Shown: piece after piece, positions 1-5,778 of the stretch
Position numbering within the stretch: position 1 is the stretch's first letter
How the letters are laid out: each line of letters begins with the position of its first letter
Assembly: GCA_945901145.1 (NCBI GenBank)
Contig: CAMDJY010000111.1
Location: 1 to 5,778, forward strand
Reading direction: 5' to 3'
Source: Legionella genomosp. 1
GTDB lineage: Bacteria; Pseudomonadota; Gammaproteobacteria; Legionellales; Legionellaceae
Length of the DNA: 5,778 nucleotides
Notes under the pieces: model-generated
What the model was told of the DNA's origin: nothing
Seen by the model: the letters and a program-made list of their open reading frames with translations, nothing else
Databases searched by the model: none
Made by a program: the position numbers and the translations under genes

Positions 1-364
1 GCTCTTTGTTATATAAAGGTAAATATTCCATTAACAGAGGACGCGGGCCTACAAGGCTCATTTCACCTCTTAACACATTCCATAGTTCCGGTAGTTCATC
101 TAGGCTAGTCGCTCGTAGTGCTTTTCCAAAGCGCGTCAACCGCACTTCGTCAGGCAATAGCTGTCCTGATTGATCGACTTGATCCGTCATCGTACGAAAT
201 TTTATTAATTTAAATAATTTGCCATTCAAACCTGGGCGATGTTGAAAAAAAATAACTGGGGAACCTAATTGAACACGGATAAGAAAAAACAAAATAATCA
301 ATAATGGAAATAAAAATAATAGAAGCAAGGCTGAAACAATGATATCTATACTTCGCTTTAACAT
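1..364 (-). CDS. Sugar transferase, PglC-type phosphoglycosyl transferase (partial, C-terminus off window)
   Basis: Reverse translation from the ATG at 364 gives 121 codons that run off the left edge still open (last full codon at 4-2). The protein begins MLKRSIDIIVS, followed by one hydrophobic segment (about residues 8-30) with a central Pro20, as in the re-entrant membrane helix of monotopic phosphoglycosyl transferases. Family motifs follow in order: HRPG (42-45), KFRTM (55-59), the SLDELPEL block (87-94) with the Asp89-Glu90 catalytic dyad, and SLVGPRP (103-109). By family knowledge these enzymes move a sugar-1-phosphate from a UDP-sugar to undecaprenyl phosphate at the inner membrane, via a covalent Asp-phosphosugar intermediate. 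There are no extra N-terminal membrane helices, so this is the small PglC form rather than the long WbaP/WcaJ form; about 80 residues are probably missing. It is the fourth gene of the operon. The donor sugar cannot be told from sequence. Confidence 0.95.
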   Translation of the reverse strand, partial: MLKRSIDIIVSALLLLFLFPLLIILFFLIRVQLGSPVIFFQHRPGLNGKLFKLIKFRTMTDQVDQSGQLLPDEVRLTRFGKALRATSLDELPELWNVLRGEMSLVGPRPLLMEYLPLYNKE

Positions 365-366
365 AG

Positions 367-373
367 CTCCCTC
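367..373 (-). promoter_or_regulatory. Ribosome binding site of the sugar transferase
   Basis: Read on the minus strand, GAGGGAG lies just before the ATG at 364, with the GAGG core five bases from the start codon. It is the strongest Shine-Dalgarno match in the window. It sits in the 30-base gap (365-394) after the glycosyltransferase stop and shows that this gene is initiated independently, unlike the overlapping genes upstream. No terminator or promoter is visible in the gap. Confidence 0.75.
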
Positions 374-394
374 ATCAATAATATCAGTCTTAAT

Positions 395-1645
395 TTAATC
401 TAACACTTTAACAGAACCGATTTTATTAGCAACCATAACAGTTTCTATAATATTCACCCAAGTTTCACTTAAAATTTTTCGATCGAACTCAGTTTTGGCC
501 AATTGTAGCGCTCGTTCACCCATGGCTTTTAATCGATTTTTATCGCGCGCAGCCTCTTCAAGCATATCTGCAAAATGAATACAATTCTCAGGAGAAACAA
601 TAAAACCACAATCATGAACATGAATTTTTTCTGCCAACCATCCTGGGTAATTAATGAGCACCGGCAATCCCGAAGCGATATAATCAAAAAATTTATTAGG
701 TGATGTCCCTTCATAAAAAGCGGGTATATTAGACAGAATTTGCAAACCCAAATCAGCACTTGCCATAAACTCTGCCAGTTTATTTTTTGGCAAGGGATCA
801 AGCAATAGAACAGAATCCAAGCCTTCTTGTTTAACTCTTGCTTGTATAGAGGGTTTTAGTTTACCTTGACCCATGAGAATTAACTTAATATCTGAACGTC
901 CACGTCTTTTAAGTTCACATGCCGCATCCAAAACAGCATTTAGGCCATTAGCTATACCATGCGTACCGGTATACACAACCATCAAATCACTATCGCCTAC
1001 ACCTACGGGACGCGCTGAAGCAGTAACATTTTGAAATAAATCTATATCACATCCATTAGAAACCATCGTTATGTTTTCTTTAGAAATACCACATTTGGCA
1101 ATACCTGCAACAATGCCAGGTGAAAGCCCTATCAACGCATTTGCTGAATAATAACTCGCACGTTCAATAATAGATAAACACAATAATACAAAAGGATTCG
1201 TAATAACCCCCATCGCCTTAGGTAATTCAGGCCAAAGATCCCTGACCTCAAAAACAAATGGCTTACGTTTCAACCACCGCGCAATAATACCAGGAATGCC
1301 GACACTAAGCGGGGTAGACGTTGCAAATACAACGTCATATTTCAGAGTAAATATAAACTTTATAGTCCGTATAGCAAATTTTAAAAAAGTAAAAGAACGT
1401 TTCAAAAAACCATCGTGGTTAGAATAAGCAAGATCAAATTCGATGACATGAATGCCATCGACATGGCCCTGTCTCATCCCTTTTTTAAAAGGCATGTCAA
1501 GCCCTGTATAACCCACTTGATAACTTCCACAAATCATTGTCACTTGGTGACCACGCAATAAAAGTCGTTGGGCCATTTCATAGGAACGCTGACCTGCAGC
1601 CCCCTTGGGGGTTGAAAAATGTTGGTGAAAATATAAAACGTTCAT
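395..1645 (-). CDS. GT4-family glycosyltransferase, WbuB-like
   Basis: A complete 416-residue GT-B retaining glycosyltransferase of family GT4. The N-terminal domain opens with NVLYFHQHFSTPKGAAGQRS (2-21), the acceptor-side opening typical of WbuB/WcaI-like enzymes, including the flexible glycine loop. VRDLWPE (134-140) and SNGCDIDLF (196-204, domain linker) are also family hallmarks. The C-terminal donor domain has VVYTGTHG (223-230), the LILMGQG strand (255-261) and SPNKFFDYIASGLPV (315-329); Asp321 stands where the second Glu of the common EX7E motif would be. There is no signal peptide or membrane span, so it should act on lipid-linked sugar at the cytoplasmic face. I chose the ATG at 1645: it overlaps the upstream stop as ATGA and has GAGTGGA five bases before it. 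A GTG at 1654 would add three residues but lies inside that Shine-Dalgarno sequence. E. coli WbuB is reported to add FucNAc; the donor here is unknown. Confidence 0.95.
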   Translation of the reverse strand: MNVLYFHQHFSTPKGAAGQRSYEMAQRLLLRGHQVTMICGSYQVGYTGLDMPFKKGMRQGHVDGIHVIEFDLAYSNHDGFLKRSFTFLKFAIRTIKFIFTLKYDVVFATSTPLSVGIPGIIARWLKRKPFVFEVRDLWPELPKAMGVITNPFVLLCLSIIERASYYSANALIGLSPGIVAGIAKCGISKENITMVSNGCDIDLFQNVTASARPVGVGDSDLMVVYTGTHGIANGLNAVLDAACELKRRGRSDIKLILMGQGKLKPSIQARVKQEGLDSVLLLDPLPKNKLAEFMASADLGLQILSNIPAFYEGTSPNKFFDYIASGLPVLINYPGWLAEKIHVHDCGFIVSPENCIHFADMLEEAARDKNRLKAMGERALQLAKTEFDRKILSETWVNIIETVMVANKIGSVKVLD

Positions 1646-3474
1646 AAAATCCACTCATATTCCGTGATTAATTGTCCAGCCTGATTGACTTCTACTTCTA
1701 AAATGGGCGTTTCTGATTTTTGTAAATAATGTCTGGATTCCCATCCTCGTACGAGTGACATGTTTAACACTGGCATCGTAGCATGAACTGTTACCCGTCC
1801 CACTTCACTCACCAAACGATTGCCCTCAATCAACCAAACAGCGGGCATCAATCGCCATCTCAAAACAGCACGATGTTTAAAACCTTCAATTTTATCAATG
1901 ACTTTTAACATATTATCAAATAAAATTAGCTTACGCTGATGATATGCCCCTTGTCTATCTCGATATGCTACTGCAAATGAAATATGAGTTTGCTCCACCC
2001 TCATCGGTTCTATTATTTTTGCTTTAATCCAATCACCAAATAAAAATCGACTTAACCGCGGCATCTGGTCGCGTTGGTCGAATTGAATTGTATTATGACT
2101 TGCTGTCCCTGGAAAATAAGCTGCTTCAGCTGGACTCGCATGATAACTATAGGTGCCTGCATCGCGTAATAAATTAACGCCAGCATGCCAAAAATCAACA
2201 TGCATAAGATCCGACTGACTCGGTCTAAATCGGAAGCGAGGATATCTTAACACTGCCATGGCCTGATTCATGCGCAGAACCGCATAACCACCCTGATCGT
2301 ATATCCGGGTATAATGAGTCTCTATCATATTCTGTGGAAGAGATAAGCGCATTGCTTTGATTCGATTATTCCAGACGCCATCACCATGATATACCTGAGC
2401 TTGATGAAAAAGGACTGCAGCAGTCTGCACTGACATTCGATAATCACGATGCTCTACCAAGCCTAAGGGAAATAAATAAGCACTATCTTGGGCACCGATG
2501 TTCGGCGCATCACCGGTCTGTGGATCAACCACATTCGCTAACCATGCAGTTGCCAAGCGTACTTTTAATAAAAAATCTTTAGAAAAAGCAGATAACTCAA
2601 GTTTCTGACGCCAAATTTCAACGATACTCAACGTATCTAACATCACACGGTGATAATTCACTGAATATTGACTAAAGCTTCCATCTTGTTCAATCAAACG
2701 AGAAATTAATTTTTCTAACCATTGTCTTCCTATTTTTTCCCAGTGTTCGCCTCGTTGATCACCATATTTTTTAAGCCAACTACCCCCGATAAACAATGCC
2801 GCCGCCTCCGAAGTAGCATGATTATTATCTTGTGATCTTGCATAATAAAAAGTTTGAACAATTCGTTGCATATGACATTGAACCAAAGCTAATAAACTTT
2901 TCTGAGATAATTCAAGCTGGTTTAGCATTATAGTCGCCATTGCTAAATGCATCACGCGAATACTTGCTTCCTGACCACACTTCCAGTTAACCCCGCAAAA
3001 AGATGGGTTATTCAAAGACCAGTCCATAAGCCATGTATTTAATTTTGAAAGTGATTGTTCGTCACCTGCTAAATATTGCTCAACAAATGCTAACACCCAC
3101 GTAAAGCGTGAAGCTTCCCAGATAAGTTTAATATCACCAAGCTCTTGATTAAAATCTCCGAGCTTCCACCATGGCTTGTTAACGACACTCTGCCTGCCAT
3201 TCATGGGATTTAAATGCCAATTAGGTGGGTATGCTGACAATCTAGGTGACCACCAACCAAAATATAGCGCTGTCGCTTGCCAATCTTGTGTCGGCAAAAA
3301 TGGAAGATGAGTTTGTCTATTTTCCACAAAAAAAGGAGCAACGAGGGGCTCTTGGCGAACTAAACGCCAAGAATTTAAGCCAAACTTATTTTTTAGTCGA
3401 TAATAGATGACACGAGCAATGTTACCCAGACCTAAAGAAAAAGCAGTCTTGATTTTAACAATAAGCAGAGCCAT
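1642..3474 (-). CDS. Heparinase II/III-like protein (polysaccharide lyase fold), no signal peptide
   Basis: A complete 610-residue protein. Residues about 60-340 form the alpha/alpha-toroid domain of heparinase II/III and alginate lyase families, with the NWKCGQEASIR block (163-173), DNNHATSEAA (216-225) and NYHR (273-276). Residues about 380-600 form the beta-rich heparinase II/III C-terminal domain, with SDLMHVDFWHAG (421-432), LLRDAGTYSY (435-444) and ASHNT (458-462). By analogy with related lyases, Asn218, His219, Tyr274 and His425 are likely catalytic or substrate-neutralising residues; all are present, so the protein looks active. Such enzymes cleave uronate-containing glycans by beta-elimination. 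The N-terminus (MALLIVKIKT...) has no convincing Sec signal, which fits versions found inside polysaccharide biosynthesis loci rather than secreted degradative enzymes. Its ATG overlaps the oxidoreductase stop by one base (TAATG) and only a weak ribosome site is seen, implying coupled translation. The substrate, and whether it degrades, edits or merely binds glycan, are unknown. Confidence 0.93.
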   Translation of the reverse strand: MALLIVKIKTAFSLGLGNIARVIYYRLKNKFGLNSWRLVRQEPLVAPFFVENRQTHLPFLPTQDWQATALYFGWWSPRLSAYPPNWHLNPMNGRQSVVNKPWWKLGDFNQELGDIKLIWEASRFTWVLAFVEQYLAGDEQSLSKLNTWLMDWSLNNPSFCGVNWKCGQEASIRVMHLAMATIMLNQLELSQKSLLALVQCHMQRIVQTFYYARSQDNNHATSEAAALFIGGSWLKKYGDQRGEHWEKIGRQWLEKLISRLIEQDGSFSQYSVNYHRVMLDTLSIVEIWRQKLELSAFSKDFLLKVRLATAWLANVVDPQTGDAPNIGAQDSAYLFPLGLVEHRDYRMSVQTAAVLFHQAQVYHGDGVWNNRIKAMRLSLPQNMIETHYTRIYDQGGYAVLRMNQAMAVLRYPRFRFRPSQSDLMHVDFWHAGVNLLRDAGTYSYHASPAEAAYFPGTASHNTIQFDQRDQMPRLSRFLFGDWIKAKIIEPMRVEQTHISFAVAYRDRQGAYHQRKLILFDNMLKVIDKIEGFKHRAVLRWRLMPAVWLIEGNRLVSEVGRVTVHATMPVLNMSLVRGWESRHYLQKSETPILEVEVNQAGQLITEYEWIL

Positions 3475-5609
3475 TATTGACGCAACTGCGCTGCAACTTC
3501 TATTGTCACACGAGCAATTTCAAAAATTTCTTCGATAGGAATAGGCGACTCACTGCCTTTTTCTATAGCAGATAAAAAAGCCCCAGCACAAGCATGTTGG
3601 CCTTTATCTTGACGCCATAGATTCATTTTTTTAAATCTAGACCAGCCAAAACCACTTAACTTTCTGAAATTATCAAGTTGCAAAATACGACCGGCGGCAA
3701 ATACTTCAATACGTTCTTTAGGGAAAACAGCCGCACCATTGGCTAAATAATGAATTGTACCGAAAGAACCATCTGAAAATCCTAATGTAATAACCGCTTT
3801 ATCTTCTAACACTGTCATATATGACGAAGGCCCCATACATTTAGCTGTTATAGAAACAATGTCACACCCAGCTAAATAACGCATTAAATCAATAAAATGA
3901 CACGCCTCACCGATAATTCTGCCACCACCCACGAGTGGGTCTTGCGTCCAATGTTGCGCAGGAATTGCGCCTGCATTGATTGTCATCACAAACACCTTAG
4001 GCTCGCTAACAGCATTCAATAACAATTTCATTTTCTGAATGTGAGGTGCAAAACGACGATTAAATCCAACCATCAAATGTAAATTTTTTCCAGACATTAT
4101 TGCGGTATGATATGCCGCCTCAATTTCAGCAAGTTCATTGAGATGAATCGCAAGTGGTTTTTCAACAAATACATGCTTACCTGCTTTTAATGCCCGTGTT
4201 ACTAATGAAGCATGGGTATCATGACGCGTCACGATCACCATTGTATTAATCATTTTATTAGATAAAACGTCATCAACATCCGTTGAGGCATGAGTGAAAC
4301 CGGATTTTTTGCCATAAATAACGCCACTGACACCTCCTGAAGTCACAATTGTATGTAACTGAGCATCCCAGGATTTAAAAGACGGAATCAGCATGCGAGA
4401 TGCATAATTTCCAGCACCAATAAATGCCAAAAGCGGTTTAACTGAATTAAAATGGATGTTTTCTTTCAAAGTCAGTTGTTTAAAATAACGGGGGGCAGGC
4501 TCGGATGTATATTGCAAGAGAATGCCTAAGGCAGATTTATCTTCTGTGAGAGTCTGATATGCAGATGTCGCTTCTTCAAAAAGATAACGATGCGTAATCA
4601 ATGATTTTACATCAAGCTGTTGGCTGGACATCATATCCAAACACGCCTCAAAATTACGCTGCTCAGTCCATCTGACAAACCCTACTGGATAATCTATGCC
4701 CTTATGTTCATAGTCTGGTTCATAACGCCCTGGACCATAAGAACAAGATACTTGAAAACTCAATTCTTTTTCATAAAAATCAGCCCGATTTAATTCAAGC
4801 CCAGTGACGCCTACCAGTACAATGCGACCGCGTTTGCGGCTCATGTGTGCAGCCTGCGTGACAGGATCATTTGATTTTGTAGAAGCTGTAATAATCACAG
4901 CATCTACACCACGCCCTCGGCTAAAAGCTATCGCCATGGTCACAGGATCTTCACCTAAAGCTGGGTTACAAATTTCTGCACCAAAACCCTTGGCAAGTTC
5001 AAGTTTACTATCGTCAAAATCGACTGCAAATACTCGACAACCCTGGGCTCTTAACAGCTGGATAGTTAATAATCCAATAAGCCCTGCACCTATCACAACA
5101 ACAGATTCACCTAAAGTGGGTGCAGCCAAACGCATTGCCTGCAAACCAATACTTGCTACGACAGTAAATGACGCTGACTCATCATCAACATTATCTGGGA
5201 TACGCACACATAAATTTTTCGGTATCTTAACCACATCAGCATGCGGGCCATTAGAAACAACACGATCCCCTCGTTTAAATTCACTGACATTTGCAGCAAT
5301 TTCTTGAACAATACCTACGTGACAATATCCGAGTGGTAATGGTTGTGCTAACTTAGAACGTACCGCATCCAAGGTCGTGACCAACCCATCTGTTTTCACT
5401 TTTTCTAAAATCATTTTAACTTTTTCGGGCTGTTGACGAGCCTTTTCTATATAAGAGGCTTTGCCAAAACCAACTAACATACGTTCTGTGCCTGCAGAAA
5501 TGAGTGTTATCGTTGTCGATATGAGTAAATGACCGGGTAAAACACTCGGGGTAGGTGCTTCAATGATACCCGTGCTTCCATTAGATAAGTCGTGTAAAAT
5601 TTGCTTCAT
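3474..5609 (-). CDS. Bi-domain oxidoreductase: MDR dehydrogenase fused to Gfo/Idh/MocA dehydrogenase
   Basis: A complete 711-residue fusion of two NAD(P)-dependent dehydrogenases. Residues about 1-370 are an MDR (alcohol dehydrogenase superfamily) unit with ISAGTE (37-42), GYCHVG (94-99), a Rossmann GAGLIG (174-179) and Asp197 at the end of the next strand, which suggests NAD(H). The usual catalytic Cys at the SAGTE position and the structural four-Cys zinc lobe are missing, so it is probably zinc-independent. Residues about 392-711 are a Gfo/Idh/MocA unit with FIGAGNYA (396-403), EKP (483-485), GFNRRF (515-520) and GEACHFID (567-574), where His571 is the likely catalytic residue. The length matches the known stand-alone bi-domain family found in polysaccharide loci, so the fusion is natural and not a sequencing artefact. 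The role is probably oxidation/reduction of a nucleotide-linked or glycan-linked sugar; the substrate is unknown. It is the first gene of the operon, with AGGGA five bases before the ATG. Confidence 0.93.
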   Translation of the reverse strand: MKQILHDLSNGSTGIIEAPTPSVLPGHLLISTTITLISAGTERMLVGFGKASYIEKARQQPEKVKMILEKVKTDGLVTTLDAVRSKLAQPLPLGYCHVGIVQEIAANVSEFKRGDRVVSNGPHADVVKIPKNLCVRIPDNVDDESASFTVVASIGLQAMRLAAPTLGESVVVIGAGLIGLLTIQLLRAQGCRVFAVDFDDSKLELAKGFGAEICNPALGEDPVTMAIAFSRGRGVDAVIITASTKSNDPVTQAAHMSRKRGRIVLVGVTGLELNRADFYEKELSFQVSCSYGPGRYEPDYEHKGIDYPVGFVRWTEQRNFEACLDMMSSQQLDVKSLITHRYLFEEATSAYQTLTEDKSALGILLQYTSEPAPRYFKQLTLKENIHFNSVKPLLAFIGAGNYASRMLIPSFKSWDAQLHTIVTSGGVSGVIYGKKSGFTHASTDVDDVLSNKMINTMVIVTRHDTHASLVTRALKAGKHVFVEKPLAIHLNELAEIEAAYHTAIMSGKNLHLMVGFNRRFAPHIQKMKLLLNAVSEPKVFVMTINAGAIPAQHWTQDPLVGGGRIIGEACHFIDLMRYLAGCDIVSITAKCMGPSSYMTVLEDKAVITLGFSDGSFGTIHYLANGAAVFPKERIEVFAAGRILQLDNFRKLSGFGWSRFKKMNLWRQDKGQHACAGAFLSAIEKGSESPIPIEEIFEIARVTIEVAAQLRQ

Positions 5610-5644
5610 ATTATCCCTAAATAAACCACAATCAAGAGCCTCAT
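5606..5644 (-). CDS. Candidate leader mini-ORF 2 (12 codons)
   Basis: ATG at 5644 gives MRLLIVVYLGII and stops with TGA at 5608-5606. The stop overlaps the oxidoreductase ATG (5609-5607) as ATGA. An AAGG lies five bases before its start, inside mini-ORF 1. The peptide is strongly hydrophobic. The AGGGA ribosome site of the oxidoreductase lies within this mini-ORF. It may be a coupled leader peptide, a decayed gene start, or chance; no homology is claimed. Confidence 0.25.
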   Translation of the reverse strand: MRLLIVVYLGII

Positions 5645-5670
5645 ATGAACCTTACTAAAGTAAAAAGCAT
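5641..5670 (-). CDS. Candidate leader mini-ORF 1 (9 codons)
   Basis: ATG at 5670 gives MLFTLVRFI and stops with TGA at 5643-5641, overlapping the ATG of mini-ORF 2 as ATGA. GAGG (followed by ATTGATTA) lies eight bases before its start. There is an in-frame stop just upstream (TGA at 5676-5674), so this is not the tail of a longer gene. Its codons 2-7 lie in a possible hairpin that would hide the ribosome site of mini-ORF 2. Translation is not proven. Confidence 0.22.
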   Translation of the reverse strand: MLFTLVRFI

Positions 5671-5689
5671 TAATCAATCCTCACTCAAT

Positions 5690-5718
5690 AAAAAAAAAAT
5701 AGCGAAAGGATTGCTTTC
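5690..5718 (-). terminator. Possible weak intrinsic terminator or attenuator
   Basis: On the minus strand GAAAG (5718-5714), a five-base loop and CTTTC (5708-5704) form a 5-bp stem. After four unpaired bases (GCTA) comes a run of ten T (5699-5690). The T-run is typical of intrinsic terminators, but the stem is short and the four-base gap is unfavourable. It could end transcription from a gene to the right of the window, attenuate the operon, or be just a homopolymer. Confidence 0.3.
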
Positions 5719-5736
5719 AAAGATTCCGTTCTGTAT

Positions 5737-5764
5737 CTTCTAGCGGTTAAACATAATTTATCAA
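5737..5764 (-). promoter_or_regulatory. Weak sigma70-like promoter candidate
   Basis: On the minus strand, TTGATA (5764-5759, five of six to the -35 consensus) is followed after 16 bases by TAGAAG (5742-5737, four of six to the -10 consensus). It points toward the operon. In AT-rich DNA such matches are common by chance, and a T-tract with hairpin lies between it and the first gene, so it is only a candidate. Confidence 0.2.
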
Positions 5765-5778
5765 GGGATTTTGTAGCT

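Larger units (their letters stand above)
5610..5778 (-). promoter_or_regulatory. Upstream leader/regulatory region of the operon
   Basis: This 169-base AT-rich stretch precedes the first gene and holds no convincing full-length gene on either strand. On the operon strand it contains, in order: a weak promoter-like pair, a weak hairpin followed by T10, mini-ORF 1 and mini-ORF 2, and then the AGGGA ribosome site at 5618-5614. It also holds an 8-base palindrome TCATATGA (5641-5648), which arises from the ATGA overlap of the mini-ORFs. No JUMPstart/ops element (GGCGGTAGCNT-like) was found on either strand, so RfaH-type control is not supported within the window. The window ends before any upstream neighbour can be recognised. 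Confidence 0.5.

Noticed and set aside
529..801. 90-codon open frame on the minus strand
   Set aside because: It lies in another frame inside the glycosyltransferase C-terminal domain, and its Leu/Ile/Phe-rich translation is a by-product of AT-rich coding sequence.
3471..3480. Possible frameshift between oxidoreductase and heparinase genes
   Set aside because: Both proteins have complete family-typical ends, and the one-base TAATG overlap is a normal stop-start junction, not a broken single gene.
4804..5307. 167-codon open frame on the plus strand
   Set aside because: It lies wholly antisense to the well-supported MDR domain, reads as a low-complexity Thr/Ser/Pro-rich peptide typical of a reverse-frame shadow, and shows no recognisable domain.
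5645..5743. 32-codon plus-strand ORF (starts MNLTKVKSIN)
   Set aside because: It is Lys-rich because it crosses the A10 run, has only a poor ribosome site, and has no recognisable family. It is probably chance.
5685..5777. 31-codon open frame on the minus strand from the right edge to a TGA, possible tail of an upstream gene
   Set aside because: It passes through the T10 run and ends in FFFY; the composition does not look like coding sequence and no motif supports it. The other two frames stop earlier (near 5761 and 5748), so the real end of any upstream gene cannot be chosen.
5610..5778. JUMPstart/ops element expected ahead of many polysaccharide operons
   Set aside because: TAGCGG at 5741-5746 recalls part of it, but no match to the GGCGGTAGCNT core is present on either strand.

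Overview
The window is a piece of a surface-polysaccharide (O-antigen, capsule or exopolysaccharide) biosynthesis locus from an AT-rich Gram-negative bacterium. Base composition looks like about 40% GC by eye (not counted). The gene families and strong Shine-Dalgarno sequences suggest a proteobacterium, most likely a gammaproteobacterium, but nothing here fixes the genus. No tRNA, rRNA, CRISPR array, IS element or transposase is visible.

All four genes lie on the minus strand, so the operon reads from right to left. (1) 5609-3474 encodes a 711-residue bi-domain oxidoreductase: an MDR (zinc-type alcohol dehydrogenase superfamily) half fused to a Gfo/Idh/MocA half. (2) 3474-1642 encodes a 610-residue heparinase II/III-like (uronate polysaccharide lyase fold) protein without a signal peptide. 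(3) 1645-395 encodes a 416-residue GT4 glycosyltransferase of the WbuB-like type. (4) 364 to beyond base 1 is the first 121 codons of a small PglC-type sugar transferase, a monotopic phosphoglycosyl transferase that would start the repeat unit on undecaprenyl phosphate. Genes 1/2 share one base (TAATG) and genes 2/3 share four (ATGA), so the first three are tightly coupled. Gene 4 follows after 30 bases and has its own strong ribosome binding site.

Inferred logic: the sugar transferase loads the first sugar phosphate on the lipid carrier, the GT4 enzyme adds a second sugar, and the bi-domain oxidoreductase makes or remodels a sugar or uronate. The heparinase-like protein would process or edit a uronate-containing glycan. 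The substrates of the oxidoreductase and the lyase-like protein cannot be read from sequence, and they are the least understood part of the module.

The 169-base stretch 5610-5778 upstream of the first gene holds no convincing full gene. It does hold two tiny ORFs (9 and 12 codons) on the operon strand, each with a plausible ribosome binding site. They are chained to each other and to the oxidoreductase start by ATGA overlaps. Further upstream are a T10 tract with a weak hairpin and a weak promoter-like pair. This leader is the most unusual small-scale structure in the window.
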